Below are positions 8,743 through 17,247 of a DNA stretch of 43,632 nt, piece by piece. A model generated the notes under the pieces. The model had not been told where the DNA came from and made no database searches. It saw only the letters and a program-made list of their open reading frames with translations. Source of the DNA: Gammaproteobacteria bacterium (GTDB taxonomy: Bacteria > Pseudomonadota > Gammaproteobacteria > Steroidobacterales > Steroidobacteraceae). The position numbers were made by a program, and so were the translations under genes. Position 1 is the first letter of the stretch, and every line of letters starts with the position of its first letter. The DNA lies in the NCBI GenBank assembly GCA_011391405.1, contig JAABQQ010000077.1, forward strand, positions 1 to 43,632, written 5' to 3'.

Positions 8743-8834
8743 GCGCATCGCAGCGAGTCCCGGGTACGTCTCCCGCGCCTTGGAAAGGCAGACACGCGGC
8801 GCGGAAGACGTACCCGGGACTCGCTGCGATGCGC
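8743..8834 (-). repeat. Palindromic element A: 37-bp arms around the 18-nt core
   Basis: The left arm at 8743-8779 and right arm at 8798-8834 are complementary at 36 of 37 positions. The loop (8780-8797) reads TTGGAAAGGCAGACACGC, the exact reverse complement of the loop of the element at 8909. Its arms (CCCGGGTACGTCT...) differ from those of the other copies, yet pair almost perfectly with each other. Confidence 0.85.
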
Positions 8835-8908
8835 CGACGGTGCGGTGGCAGCGGACACTGCTGCGGCGACGTGCGAGCGCTCGCCCATGGCGAGTGCGGA
8901 CTCAGACG

Positions 8909-9004
8909 CTTCGTGGCAGGCGTTCGATCCGGGACCTCTCCCAGAGCGCGTGTCTGCCTTTCCAAGCTCTGGGAGAGGTCCCGGATCGAACGCCTGCCAC
9001 GAAG
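8909..9004 (+). repeat. Palindromic element B: perfect 39-bp arms around the 18-nt core
   Basis: Arms at 8909-8947 and 8966-9004 are a perfect 39-bp inverted repeat. The loop at 8948-8965 is GCGTGTCTGCCTTTCCAA. The right arm resembles that of the element near 32070 (both hold CGGATCG followed by CGCCTGCCAC), so these two copies are related along the arm as well as in the loop. Confidence 0.88.
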
Positions 9005-9005
9005 C

Positions 9006-9039
9006 GCGTGTCTGCCTTTCCAAGGCGCGGGAAACGTAC
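9006..9039 (+). repeat. Palindromic element C: extra core plus one arm (half element)
   Basis: A third copy of GCGTGTCTGCCTTTCCAA at 9006-9023, 58 bases after the core of element B in the same orientation. It is followed by GGCGCGGGAAACGTACC (9024-9040), which matches the inner right arm of element A except at two bases. No matching left arm is present, so it reads as a half or decayed copy. Confidence 0.75.
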
Positions 9040-9086
9040 CGAATCCGCCGCAGGGACCATCGCTCCACGGTTTGGCGCCCGACTGG

Positions 9087-9092
9087 CATAAT
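9087..9092 (+). promoter_or_regulatory. Candidate -10 box of the metG-rsx run
   Basis: CATAAT within CTGGCATAATTGACGG, 35 bases before the metG ATG, repeats the string seen before the kinase operon. No good -35 box is visible. It would place a short leader in front of metG, just downstream of the palindromic repeats. Confidence 0.45.
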
Positions 9093-9126
9093 TGACGGTC
9101 CATCGTACCGGGACCCTGCCGCCCCA

Positions 9127-11166
9127 ATGACCGCCCCCGTCAAGCGCACCCTGCTCGTCACCAGCGCGTTGCCGTATGCCAACGGCGCGCCGCATGTCGG
9201 GCACATGCTCGAGTACGTCCAGACCGACATCTGGGTGCGGTTCCAGCGCATGCGCGGCCACGACTGCCTGTTCATCTGGGCGAGCGACGCGCACGGCACG
9301 CCGATCATGCTCAAGGCCCGGCAGGAGGGCATCGAGCCCGAGCAGCTGATCGAGCGCGTCGGCGCCGAACAGCGCCGCGACTTCGGCGAGTTCGACATCT
9401 CGTACGACAACTTCCACACCACGCACTCGGACGAGAATCGCGAGGTCACCTACGAAATCTATCGACGGCTCGTCGCGGGCGGCCACATCCGGCGCGAGAC
9501 GATCGTGCAGGCCTACGACGAGCAGGCGAAGATGTTCCTGCCCGACCGCTACGTGCGCGGCACGTGCCCCAGGTGCAGTGCGCTCGACCAGTACGGCGAC
9601 AGCTGCGAGGTCTGCGGCGCCACCTACACGCCGGCCGACCTGCTGAATGCCGTTTCGGTGGTGAGCGGCACGACGCCCGTGCAGAAGCAGTCGGAGCACC
9701 TGTTCTTCAAGCTCGGCGACTTCGAGCCGATGCTGCGCGACTGGACGAGCGGCGATCGCCTGCAGTCCTCCGTCACAGCCAAACTCGGCGAGTGGTTCAG
9801 CGCGGGTCTGCGCGACTGGGACATTTCCCGCGACGAACCATATTTCGGCTTCGAGATCCCGGGCGAAACCGGCAAGTACTTCTACGTCTGGCTCGACGCA
9901 CCGGTCGGTTACCTCTCGAGCCTGTTGCAGTACTGCCGCCGCACCGGGCGGGATTTCGATCAGTACTGGAAACCGGACAGCGCCGCGGAGGTGTATCACT
10001 TCATCGGCAAGGACATCGTGTATTTCCACACGCTGTTCTGGCCGGCTGTGCTCGTCGGAGCGGGTTACCGGCCACCGACGTCGGTGTTCGCGCACGGCTT
10101 CCTGACCGTCAACGGACTGAAGATGTCGAAGTCGCGCGGGACGCTGATCTCCGCGCGCACCTGGCTCGATCACCTGCCGGCGGAATACCTGCGCTATTAC
10201 TTCGCGTCGCGACTCGGCGACGGCGTCGAAGACCTCGACCTCAACCTCGACGACTTCGTGGCCAAGGTGAATTCCGACATCGTCGGCAAGCTCGTCAACA
10301 TCGCGAGCCGGTGTGCCGGTTTCATCGCGCGGGGCTCGGCAGGCAGGCTGGCCTCCACGCTCGCGGATGCGGCCCTGCAGGGCGAATTCGCCGCGGCCGG
10401 CGAACGCGTCGCTGCGCTGTACGAAGGTCGTGATCTCGCCGGGGCGATGCGCGAAATCATGGCGCTCACCGATCGCGCCAATCTCTACATCGACCAGCAG
10501 AAGCCCTGGCTCATGGCGAAGGATCCGGCGCGTGCCGCCGAAGTGCAGGCCGTCTGCACGCAAGGTATCAACCTGTTCCGTGTGCTCGCGGTGTACCTGA
10601 AGCCCGTCATGCCGAAGCTCGCTGCGGGCGCCGAGAAATTTCTCGGACTGCCCGCGCAGGCCTGGGCCGACGCTGCCACTCCGCTCCTCGACACGACGAT
10701 CAACGCCTACGAGCCGCTCGCCACACGGGTCGACCCGGCCGCGGTCAAGTCGCTGCTCGCTGCCTCCGCCGAGAGCCTGAAGCCTGTCGGCGTGCCGGAA
10801 GCGGCGGCGAATCCCGCGGAACCCGTCGCTCCGCCCGCAAAACTGTCGATCGACGACTTCATGAAGGTCGACCTGCGCATCGCGCGCATCGACTCGGCCG
10901 AACTCGTCGAGGGCGCGGACAAGCTGCTCAAGCTCGGTGTGGACCTGGGCGAACTCGGCAAGCGGCAGATTTTCGCGGGCATACGCTCCGCCTACGAACC
11001 CGCGCAGCTGGTCGGTCGGCTGACGGTCGTGGTCGCCAATCTCGCGCCGCGCAAGATGCGCTTCGGGCTGTCCGAGGGCATGGTGCTCGCGGCCGGGCCC
11101 GGTGGACAAGAGATCTTCGTGCTCTCCCCCGATGCGGGCGCGACGCCCGGCATGAAGGTGAAGTGA
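9127..11166 (+). CDS. metG: Methionyl-tRNA synthetase
   Basis: Charges tRNA-Met; class I cytoplasmic synthetase of 679 residues. It has the HIGH-type motif in [11 protein letters not shown] near the N terminus, a zinc knuckle CPRC...CEVCG at about 145-165, and KMSKS in [11 protein letters not shown]-terminal tRNA-binding/dimer domain from about residue 575 ([12 protein letters not shown] ... [15 protein letters not shown]) is fused, as in Escherichia coli MetG. I chose the ATG at 9127 ([20 protein letters not shown]) because the family starts a few residues before the Rossmann strand. The in-frame frame upstream only translates the palindromic repeats. rsxA follows after 19 nt. In many gammaproteobacteria metG is next to apbC and dcd; here the kinase-pilT operon and the repeats lie between them. 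Confidence 0.97.
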   Translation: MTAPVKRTLLVTSALPYANGAPHVGHMLEYVQTDIWVRFQRMRGHDCLFIWASDAHGTPIMLKARQEGIEPEQLIERVGAEQRRDFGEFDISYDNFHTTHSDENREVTYEIYRRLVAGGHIRRETIVQAYDEQAKMFLPDRYVRGTCPRCSALDQYGDSCEVCGATYTPADLLNAVSVVSGTTPVQKQSEHLFFKLGDFEPMLRDWTSGDRLQSSVTAKLGEWFSAGLRDWDISRDEPYFGFEIPGETGKYFYVWLDAPVGYLSSLLQYCRRTGRDFDQYWKPDSAAEVYHFIGKDIVYFHTLFWPAVLVGAGYRPPTSVFAHGFLTVNGLKMSKSRGTLISARTWLDHLPAEYLRYYFASRLGDGVEDLDLNLDDFVAKVNSDIVGKLVNIASRCAGFIARGSAGRLASTLADAALQGEFAAAGERVAALYEGRDLAGAMREIMALTDRANLYIDQQKPWLMAKDPARAAEVQAVCTQGINLFRVLAVYLKPVMPKLAAGAEKFLGLPAQAWADAATPLLDTTINAYEPLATRVDPAAVKSLLAASAESLKPVGVPEAAANPAEPVAPPAKLSIDDFMKVDLRIARIDSAELVEGADKLLKLGVDLGELGKRQIFAGIRSAYEPAQLVGRLTVVVANLAPRKMRFGLSEGMVLAAGPGGQEIFVLSPDAGATPGMKVK

Positions 11167-11185
11167 CACCGGCGACGAGGAGCCC

Positions 11186-11767
11186 ATGACCGAGCTGCTG
11201 CTGCTCGCGCTCGGAGCGAGCCTGGTCAACAACTTCGTCCTGTCGAACTTCCTCGGGCTCTGCCCGTTCATCGGCGTGAGCCGTCGCTTCGAAGCCGCGG
11301 CCGGCATGGCCCTTGCCACGCTGTTCGTGCTCACGATCGCCTCGGGCCTCAGCTTCGCCCTGTGGCAGTGGGTGCTGGTACCGCTGGGTCTCGAGTACCT
11401 GCGCACGCTGGTTTTCATCCTGCTGATCGCAGGCGTCGTGCAGTTCGCCGAGATCATGGTGCGGGCGACGAGCCCCCTCCTGCACCAGTTGCTCGGCATC
11501 TTCCTGCCGCTGATCACGACCAACTGCGCCGTGCTGGGCGTGGCGCTGTTGAACGTCGACCGACAGCACGGCCTGCTCGAGTCGCTCGTCTTCGGCGCGA
11601 GCGCCGGCGCCGGTTTCGGACTGGCACTGTTGCTGTTCACGACACTGCGCGAACGACTGGACACCGCCGACGTGCCGCAAGCCTTCCGCGGCGCGCCCGT
11701 GGCACTGGTGACGGCGGGCCTGATGGCCCTCGCATTCATGGGTTTCACCGGGCTGGGCGCGCGGTGA
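11186..11767 (+). CDS. rsxA: Rnf/Rsx electron transport complex subunit A
   Basis: Integral membrane subunit of the Rnf complex, which couples electron transfer between ferredoxin and NAD(H) to an ion gradient and, as Rsx, keeps SoxR reduced in enterobacteria. The 193-residue product has six hydrophobic segments. It carries the family blocks [18 protein letters not shown] and [20 protein letters not shown], each with one of the conserved cysteines thought to bind a cluster in the membrane. It is paralogous to rsxE in this operon. A GAGGAG ribosome site lies just before the ATG. The order rsxA-B-C-D-G-E-nth is the standard gammaproteobacterial one, and all genes overlap or nearly touch. Confidence 0.96.
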   Translation: MTELLLLALGASLVNNFVLSNFLGLCPFIGVSRRFEAAAGMALATLFVLTIASGLSFALWQWVLVPLGLEYLRTLVFILLIAGVVQFAEIMVRATSPLLHQLLGIFLPLITTNCAVLGVALLNVDRQHGLLESLVFGASAGAGFGLALLLFTTLRERLDTADVPQAFRGAPVALVTAGLMALAFMGFTGLGAR

Positions 11768-12309
11768 ACCCCGGCGCGATCGTCGTTGCGGTGCTGGTGG
11801 CAGCGGCGCTCGCCGTCACACTCGGCGTTGCGCTCGGCTGGGCGGCCGCACACATCGAGCCGGACGCCGACTCGCTGGTGGAGCGCATCGACGCGCTGCT
11901 GCCGCAAACGCAGTGCGGTCAATGCCGCTACCCGGGTTGCCGGCCCTACGCGGCTGCCATCGCGAACGGTGCAGCGGAAATCGACCGCTGCCCCCCGGGC
12001 GGGGAGGTGACGGTACGCGCACTGGCTGCGTTGCTGGATCGTGCGCCGCGCCCGCTAGATCCTGAGTTCGGCGCGCCTGCGCCAGCGCAGGTGGCATGGA
12101 TCGACGAGGCAAAGTGCATCGGTTGCGCGCGCTGCCTGCCCGCCTGCCCGGTCGACGCCATCGTCGGCGCATCCCGACAGATACACACGGTGATCACGCT
12201 GCAATGCACGGGCTGCGAGCTCTGCCTGCCGCCCTGTCCCGTCGACTGCATCGAACTGCGCCCTGCCCCGGCCGTGTCGCAGCGCTATTCCCAGCCTCGT
12301 GCAGCGTGA
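11764..12309 (+). CDS. rsxB: Rnf/Rsx complex subunit B (iron-sulfur protein)
   Basis: A 181-residue electron carrier of the Rnf complex. It starts at a GTG whose bases overlap the rsxA stop, giving one N-terminal membrane anchor ([20 protein letters not shown]). Next comes the [4Fe-4S] domain CGQC-YPGC-PYA-(x)-C, then two ferredoxin motifs [12 protein letters not shown] and [12 protein letters not shown]. The residues expected for three [4Fe-4S] clusters are present. The length is close to the E. coli protein (192). No ATG lies nearby, so the GTG start is the natural choice. The stop overlaps the rsxC start (TGATG). Confidence 0.95.
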   Translation: MNPGAIVVAVLVAAALAVTLGVALGWAAAHIEPDADSLVERIDALLPQTQCGQCRYPGCRPYAAAIANGAAEIDRCPPGGEVTVRALAALLDRAPRPLDPEFGAPAPAQVAWIDEAKCIGCARCLPACPVDAIVGASRQIHTVITLQCTGCELCLPPCPVDCIELRPAPAVSQRYSQPRAA

Positions 12310-13793
12310 TGGCCGCCCGCTCCACATTCCACGCCGGCCTCGCGCTCGATGCGCACAAGCAGCAGGCGTGCGGCACACCGATCGTCGAACTGCCACCGCC
12401 GACGCAAGTGGTGCTCGCGCTCGATCAAGGCACGGGGTACAGCGCCGAACCCGTCGTGACCGTGGGAGAGGCCGTGGCCGTGGGCACGCTCGTCGCCCGC
12501 ACAGACCACCCGTCTGCATCCGCCGTGCACGCGCCACTCGCCGGCATCGTCGTCGCAATCGAGACACGCGAAGCCGCTGTCCAGGGCGGTCGCAGCGTCT
12601 GCATCGTGATCGACGGCGACGGCTCGGACCGGATCGACGACAGCGTCCGGCCCGTCGCAGACCCCGCTGCGCTCAGCCCGGAGGAGCTCGTCCAGCGATT
12701 GCGCGACGCGGGTATCGCCGGACTCGGCGGCGCCGGCTTTCCGACCGCGACCAAGCTGGCCTCTGCGCGCAACCTCGGTGCGCACACGCTCGTGCTGAAC
12801 GGCGCGGAGTGCGAACCATGGATCTGCTGTGACGACGCGCTGATGCGCTCCGCCGCGGACGACATCGTACTCGGCGCGCTCATCCTGCGACGAGCGGCGG
12901 GTACGGTGCGTTGCGTCATCGCGATCGAGGATGACAAACCGGCGGCCATCGCAGCCGTGACGAGGGCGATCGAACGCCTGCGTGACGATGCGTTGACGCT
13001 CGCCGTGGTCCCCGCGGTGTATCCACAAGGCGCCGAGCGCCAGTTGATCACCGCGGTCGCCGGTGTCGAGGTGCCTTCGGGCGGCCTGCCGGCGGACGCG
13101 GGAGTGGTCTGCCAGAACGTGGCGACCGCCGCGGCCGTCGCACGCTGGGCCACGCGTGGAGAGCCCATGCTCTCTCGCCTCGTGACCGTCACGGGCAGCG
13201 GCGTCGCGCACCCCTGCAACGTCCGCGCGCCGATCGGCACTCCGCTCGCTGCACTCATCGCCGCGTCCGGCGGTTATCGCGGTAAGCCGTTACGCCTGAT
13301 CGCCGGCGGCAGCATGACAGGTCGTGCCTTGCCGTCGGACGAGGTCGGACTCACCAAGGCGATGAATTGCGTCCTGGTCGCTACGCGAGACGATATCGGG
13401 TCACGGCTCGGCGCCGTCGAGTTGCCGTGCATCCGCTGCGGCGACTGTGCCGACGCGTGCCCCGTCGGACTGCTGCCGCAGCAACTGCTGCGGGCGGCGC
13501 TCGCCGACGCTCACGACACGTTGCGCCAACTCGGCGTGCGCGACTGCATCGATTGCGGCCTCTGCGACTACGTCTGCCCGAGCCAGATTCCGCTCGCCCA
13601 CCGCTTTCGTGACGCAAGGCGTCGCTTGCACGAGGCCGAAGCGATGGCACGGAAGGCAGCGGATGCACGGGAACGTCACGACCTGCGCAAGCGCCGGCTG
13701 CAGGCGGCCGCGACCGCTGAACAGCAGACATTCGAGAGCGTCCGTGATCGCGCACGGCGACCCGGCGACGATTCCACAGGCGACACGAACTGA
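12309..13793 (+). CDS. rsxC: Rnf/Rsx complex subunit C (NADH-binding, short form)
   Basis: A 494-residue peripheral subunit that binds NADH and FMN and carries two [4Fe-4S] clusters. Visible are the flavin/NADH block GIAGLGGAGFPTATKL and LNGAECEPWI, and two cluster motifs CIRCGDCADACP and CIDCGLCDYVCP. The E. coli protein is much longer (about 740) because of an alanine-rich repetitive tail. Here the protein ends soon after the clusters with a charged, helical tail, so this is a compact form like those of many other bacteria. The ATG overlaps the rsxB stop. It ends 1 nt before the rsxD ATG. Confidence 0.95.
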   Translation: MAARSTFHAGLALDAHKQQACGTPIVELPPPTQVVLALDQGTGYSAEPVVTVGEAVAVGTLVARTDHPSASAVHAPLAGIVVAIETREAAVQGGRSVCIVIDGDGSDRIDDSVRPVADPAALSPEELVQRLRDAGIAGLGGAGFPTATKLASARNLGAHTLVLNGAECEPWICCDDALMRSAADDIVLGALILRRAAGTVRCVIAIEDDKPAAIAAVTRAIERLRDDALTLAVVPAVYPQGAERQLITAVAGVEVPSGGLPADAGVVCQNVATAAAVARWATRGEPMLSRLVTVTGSGVAHPCNVRAPIGTPLAALIAASGGYRGKPLRLIAGGSMTGRALPSDEVGLTKAMNCVLVATRDDIGSRLGAVELPCIRCGDCADACPVGLLPQQLLRAALADAHDTLRQLGVRDCIDCGLCDYVCPSQIPLAHRFRDARRRLHEAEAMARKAADARERHDLRKRRLQAAATAEQQTFESVRDRARRPGDDSTGDTN

Positions 13794-13794
13794 C

Positions 13795-14832
13795 ATGCGC
13801 TTCGACACCTCACCCGCGCCGCATGTCATCGCCGGTTACACCGTGCCGCGCGTCATGTTCCAGGTGCTGTTCGCTCTGGTACCTGCAGGCATTGCTCACG
13901 TCGCGTTGTTCGGTCCCGGGTTGCTGCTGCAACTGTCGGTCGCGTGCGTCACGGCATTGCTCGCAGAAGCCGCGGCGCTGCGGTGGCGCGATCGTGACGC
14001 AGCCCCTGCGCTCAAGGACGGCAGCGTGCTGGTCACGGCATTCCTGCTGGCATTCTCGATCCCGCCGCTGCTGCCCTGGTGGCTCGGTGCGCTCGGTACG
14101 GCGCTGGCTGTGCTGCTCGGCAAGCACGTCTTCGGTGGGCTCGGCCAGAACCCCTTCAATCCTGCGATGGTGGGTTACGCGATCCTGCTCGTGTCGTTCC
14201 CCGCGGAGATGACGCGCTGGCCCGTGCCGATGGACGTCGAAAGCACCCGCACCTGGTCCGAGCTCGCGCGGATGTCGATCGCGGGTTTTTACGGCGCGGA
14301 CCTGACGGCGCGCTGGGATGGGTACACCGGGGCGACGGCACTTGACTCGATTCGCAACGGGCTCGACCTGCGCTACACGCTGCCTGAACTGCTGGGGCGC
14401 GACGACATTGCCGGGACGCTCGGCGCACGCGGCTTTGCCTGGATCAATCTCGCGGCGCTCGCGGGAGGCCTGTACCTGATGCTCCGCAGGATCGTGCGTT
14501 GGCATATCCCCGTAGCCGTGCTCGGCGGCCTGCTCGTACCGTCCTTTATCGCGCACGGCCTGGATTCCGGAATCGCGCTGGGACCGGCGCTGCAGGCATT
14601 CTCCGGCGCCACGATGCTGGCTGCGTTTTTCATCGCAACGGACCCCGTGTCCGCAGCGACGAGCGATCGCGGGCGCTTGTGGTACGGAGCCGGGATCGGA
14701 CTGATCGCCTGGATCATTCGCACGTGGGGCGGCTACCCGGACGGCTTCGCTTTCGCCGTGCTGCTGATGAACCTCGCCGTGCCGTTCATCGACCGCTACA
14801 CCGTGCCGAGGATCTATGGCCGGCAACCCTGA
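13795..14832 (+). CDS. rsxD: Rnf/Rsx complex subunit D
   Basis: A 345-residue membrane subunit with about nine or ten hydrophobic segments. It has the covalent flavin motif SGAT, in the stretch FSGATM, with T273 as the expected FMN attachment site. The block GLGQNPFNPAMVGYA is characteristic of RnfD/NqrB proteins. It works with RsxG in moving electrons across the membrane. The gene ends inside the start of rsxG (17-base overlap). Confidence 0.95.
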   Translation: MRFDTSPAPHVIAGYTVPRVMFQVLFALVPAGIAHVALFGPGLLLQLSVACVTALLAEAAALRWRDRDAAPALKDGSVLVTAFLLAFSIPPLLPWWLGALGTALAVLLGKHVFGGLGQNPFNPAMVGYAILLVSFPAEMTRWPVPMDVESTRTWSELARMSIAGFYGADLTARWDGYTGATALDSIRNGLDLRYTLPELLGRDDIAGTLGARGFAWINLAALAGGLYLMLRRIVRWHIPVAVLGGLLVPSFIAHGLDSGIALGPALQAFSGATMLAAFFIATDPVSAATSDRGRLWYGAGIGLIAWIIRTWGGYPDGFAFAVLLMNLAVPFIDRYTVPRIYGRQP

Positions 14833-15481
14833 GCCGCCTGCGCGTCGTACCGTGCGCGCGGCCATCGTGCTGGCGGCCACGGCGATCGCAGCCTTCGGTC
14901 TCGTGGCCGTCGTACACGAAGCCACGCGCGACCGGATCGCTGCGACAGCACGTGCGCGCGAACTTGCCCGCTTCGACCAGGTGCTGGGCGGCCTTCTGCA
15001 CGACAACGACCTGCTCGCCGACACCCTGACGTTGCGCGATCCTGAGCTGCTGGGCACGACAGCAGCTGTCACCGCGTACCGTGCCCGTCTCCACGGCCAA
15101 CCGGTCGCAGTCGTGCTCGAATCCGTCGCGTCCGATGGTTACTCGGGGACCATTCGCCTGCTGATCGCCGTCGCGCGCGACGGCACGATTCTTGGTGTCC
15201 GCACCGTGAGTCACCACGAGACACCCGGACTTGGCGATTTCATCGACGCCAGCAAGTCGGATTGGATGCAGCGATTCACCGGCAAGTCCCTCGGCAATCC
15301 CGCAGCGGCGCGCTGGCGGGTCCGCAAGGACAACGGCGATTTCGACCAGTACACGGGAGCCACGATCACTTCGCGCGCGGTGGTGGGGACCGTAGGCCGC
15401 ACGCTGGAGTTCTTCGCGCGTCATCGCGATGAGTTACTGGGCGACGAGTTGCCGGCCGCCCCGGCTACAATTCAGCCATGA
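14816..15481 (+). CDS. rsxG: Rnf/Rsx complex subunit G (FMN-bearing)
   Basis: A 221-residue protein with one N-terminal membrane anchor (about residues 14-35) and a periplasmic FMN-binding domain. The attachment motif reads YTGATITS, with T183 as the FMN-linked threonine; the preceding block HHETPGLGDFID is also typical of RnfG/NqrC. Attachment needs a flavin transferase (ApbE), which is not in this window. The ATG at 14816 lies within rsxD and the stop overlaps the rsxE ATG. Confidence 0.94.
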   Translation: MAGNPEPPARRTVRAAIVLAATAIAAFGLVAVVHEATRDRIAATARARELARFDQVLGGLLHDNDLLADTLTLRDPELLGTTAAVTAYRARLHGQPVAVVLESVASDGYSGTIRLLIAVARDGTILGVRTVSHHETPGLGDFIDASKSDWMQRFTGKSLGNPAAARWRVRKDNGDFDQYTGATITSRAVVGTVGRTLEFFARHRDELLGDELPAAPATIQP

Positions 15482-16110
15482 CGCCTGCCGCCATCCTCCG
15501 CGCCGGTTTCCGCGACCAGAATCCGGGGCTCGTGCAACTGCTCGGGCTATGCCCGCTGCTGGCGGTCAGCACGTCGCTCGGCAGCGGCCTCGGGCTCGGA
15601 CTGGCGACACTGGCAGTGCTGATCGCCAGCAACGGCCTGATCTCGCTGGTGGGTCGGTCGTTACCCGCCGAGATCCGTATCGCGGTGTTCGTCCTGCTGA
15701 TTGCCGCGCTGGTCACTGCGGTCGAGCTCGCGCTTGCGGCCTGGCTGCCCGGCCTGCACGCCGCTCTCGGTATCTTCCTGCCGCTCATCGTCACCAACTG
15801 CCTGGTGCTGGCACGTGCGGAAGCTTTCGCCTCGCGGCAGCCCGTCGGGAACGCGTTGCTCGATGGCTTCGCGATGGGCGGCGGTTTTCTCGTCGTGCTG
15901 GTCGCGCTGGGCAGCGTGCGCGAAGTGCTCGGCCGCGGCAGCCTGGGCGGCGACCTGCACGCGCTGCTGGGCACCGGTGGGCCGACGTCCGGGTTGCACC
16001 TGTTCGGCGAGCAGCACGGGTTTCTGCTCGCGCTGCTGCCGCCTGGCGCATTTATTCTGCTCGGACTCGGCCTGGCCTGGCGCCAGGCGCGTCAGGCAGC
16101 CGCATCGTGA
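15478..16110 (+). CDS. rsxE: Rnf/Rsx complex subunit E
   Basis: A 210-residue integral membrane subunit, paralogous to rsxA. It has NPGLVQLLGLCPLLAVS and GIFLPLIVTNCLVLARAEAFA, including the two conserved cysteines in inverted topology relative to RsxA, and about six hydrophobic segments. The E. coli protein is slightly longer (231). ATG overlaps the rsxG stop, and its own stop overlaps the nth GTG, so nth is coupled to the Rnf operon. Confidence 0.95.
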   Translation: MTPAAILRAGFRDQNPGLVQLLGLCPLLAVSTSLGSGLGLGLATLAVLIASNGLISLVGRSLPAEIRIAVFVLLIAALVTAVELALAAWLPGLHAALGIFLPLIVTNCLVLARAEAFASRQPVGNALLDGFAMGGGFLVVLVALGSVREVLGRGSLGGDLHALLGTGGPTSGLHLFGEQHGFLLALLPPGAFILLGLGLAWRQARQAAAS

Positions 16111-16805
16111 AACCGGCGCAGGTCCGCGAACTCTTCGAGCGTTTGCAGTCGTTGAATCCGCATCCGGTCACGGAGCTCGAGCATGCCACGCCGTTCGAAC
16201 TGTTGCTCGCGGTGATTCTCTCGGCTCAGGCCACCGACAAGAGCGTGAACATCGCAACGCGCAAACTGTTCCCCGTCGCCAACACGCCGCAACAGATTCT
16301 CGCGCTGGGCGCTGACGGGTTGACGTCATACGTCAAGACGATCGGTCTCTACCCTGGCAAGGTGAAGAATATCCTCGCCACGTGCCGGATGCTGATCGAG
16401 CGCCATGGCGGAGCCGTGCCCGCGGATCGCGAGGCCCTCGAAGAACTGCCGGGCGTGGGACGCAAGACGGCGAACGTCGTGCTCAACAGCGCCTTCGGCA
16501 GGCCCACGATGCCCGTGGACACGCACATCTTCCGCGTCGCGAATCGCCTGGGCCTTGCCCGCGGCGACACACCGCGCGCAGTCGAGGACGGCCTGCTCAG
16601 GGCGATTCCCGCGGAGTACCTGCTCAACGCGCATCACTGGCTGCTGCTGCATGGCCGCTATGTCTGCAAGGCACGCAAACCCGAGTGTCCGCGGTGCCCG
16701 CTGGTCGACTTGTGCGCTTGCAAGGACAAGGCGTTGCCGCTGCCAACCATGCTGCCGCTGGTAACACCCAAAAAGCCGTCACCGGCCGCAAGCGGCCGCC
16801 GCTGA
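16107..16805 (+). CDS. nth: Endonuclease III
   Basis: DNA glycosylase/AP lyase that removes oxidised pyrimidines. With the GTG at 16107 as start the product is 232 residues, and the key residues fall at the E. coli numbers: catalytic K120 in the helix-hairpin-helix LPGVGRKTANVVL, D138 in PVDTHIFR, and [4Fe-4S] ligands C187, C194, C197 and C203. That numbering strongly supports the start, which also overlaps the rsxE stop. A 20-residue Pro/Lys-rich tail extends beyond the E. coli protein. The rsx-nth linkage is conserved. Confidence 0.96.
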   Translation: MKPAQVRELFERLQSLNPHPVTELEHATPFELLLAVILSAQATDKSVNIATRKLFPVANTPQQILALGADGLTSYVKTIGLYPGKVKNILATCRMLIERHGGAVPADREALEELPGVGRKTANVVLNSAFGRPTMPVDTHIFRVANRLGLARGDTPRAVEDGLLRAIPAEYLLNAHHWLLLHGRYVCKARKPECPRCPLVDLCACKDKALPLPTMLPLVTPKKPSPAASGRR

Positions 16806-17239
16806 TGCCGTTTTTCCACGACCAGGGCCGTTCGTCGCTGCGGCGCATGTACCTCGAGGCCTGGCGCAAGCACCGCGAGTCGCTGCCCGTCGAGCCGGTC
16901 GAGGACCAGATCATCCGCGTCGTCCTGCTGCATCCGGAGTACGCGCAACTGCTCGAGTCGGGACCGGCAGCACTCGACCGTGATTACACCCCCGAGGCAG
17001 GCCAGACGAATCCGTTCCTGCACATGGGGCTGCATCTCGCCATCCGCGAGCAGGTTGCAACGGATCGACCGGCCGGCATCGCCGTCGTCCACCGCTCACT
17101 GGCCGTCAGGCTCGGCGACGTGCACGACGCCGAGCACGCCATGATTGAACGTCTCGGCGAGGCGCTGTGGAACGCGCAGCGTGCGGGATTACCGCCGGAC
17201 GAGGCGCAATACCTGGAGTCGTTGCGCAAACTCCTGTGA
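16805..17239 (+). CDS. DUF1841 family protein
   Basis: A 144-residue soluble protein beginning MPFFHDQGRSSLRRMYLEAW, with the DUF1841 blocks VVLLHPEYAQLL and NPFLHMGLHLAIREQ. Function is unknown. It overlaps nth by one base (TGATG), and the nth-DUF1841 pair is common in gammaproteobacteria related to Xanthomonadales and Nevskiales. It ends 8 nt from the convergent end of lpdA. No membrane segments or metal-binding cysteines are seen; several histidines sit in the conserved HMGLH segment. Confidence 0.85.
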   Translation: MPFFHDQGRSSLRRMYLEAWRKHRESLPVEPVEDQIIRVVLLHPEYAQLLESGPAALDRDYTPEAGQTNPFLHMGLHLAIREQVATDRPAGIAVVHRSLAVRLGDVHDAEHAMIERLGEALWNAQRAGLPPDEAQYLESLRKLL

Positions 17240-17247
17240 CGCGCAGG

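Larger units (their letters stand above)
8686..9126. other. 441-base gene-free region filled with palindromic repeats
   Basis: No credible gene lies between the second pilT-like gene and metG. The stretch holds a 37-bp-arm palindrome (8743-8834), a 74-base spacer with a smaller imperfect palindrome around CGAGCGCTCG, a 39-bp-arm palindrome (8909-9004), a third copy of the shared core (9006-9023) and the metG promoter region. Open frames crossing it on both strands repeat the same odd peptides (for example ACLPFQ and GKADTR) because they translate the repeat; I do not regard them as genes. Confidence 0.8.

Noticed and set aside
8780-8797. Invertible promoter switch
   Set aside because: The 18-nt segment between the arms has no -10 or -35 box, and no invertase gene is in the window. 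The opposite orientation of the core in element A is noted under findings.
8743-9004. Integron attC sites
   Set aside because: attC sites keep conserved ends and variable centres; here the centre is conserved and the arms vary. No integrase or cassette genes are present.
8743-9040. CRISPR array
   Set aside because: The repeated 18-nt core is flanked by inverted arms, occurs in both orientations, and there are no regular spacers or cas genes.
8902-11922. A 1006-codon open frame on the minus strand across metG and rsxA
   Set aside because: The metG and rsxA products are certain and on the other strand; the antisense frame has no recognisable domain and runs into the palindromic repeats.
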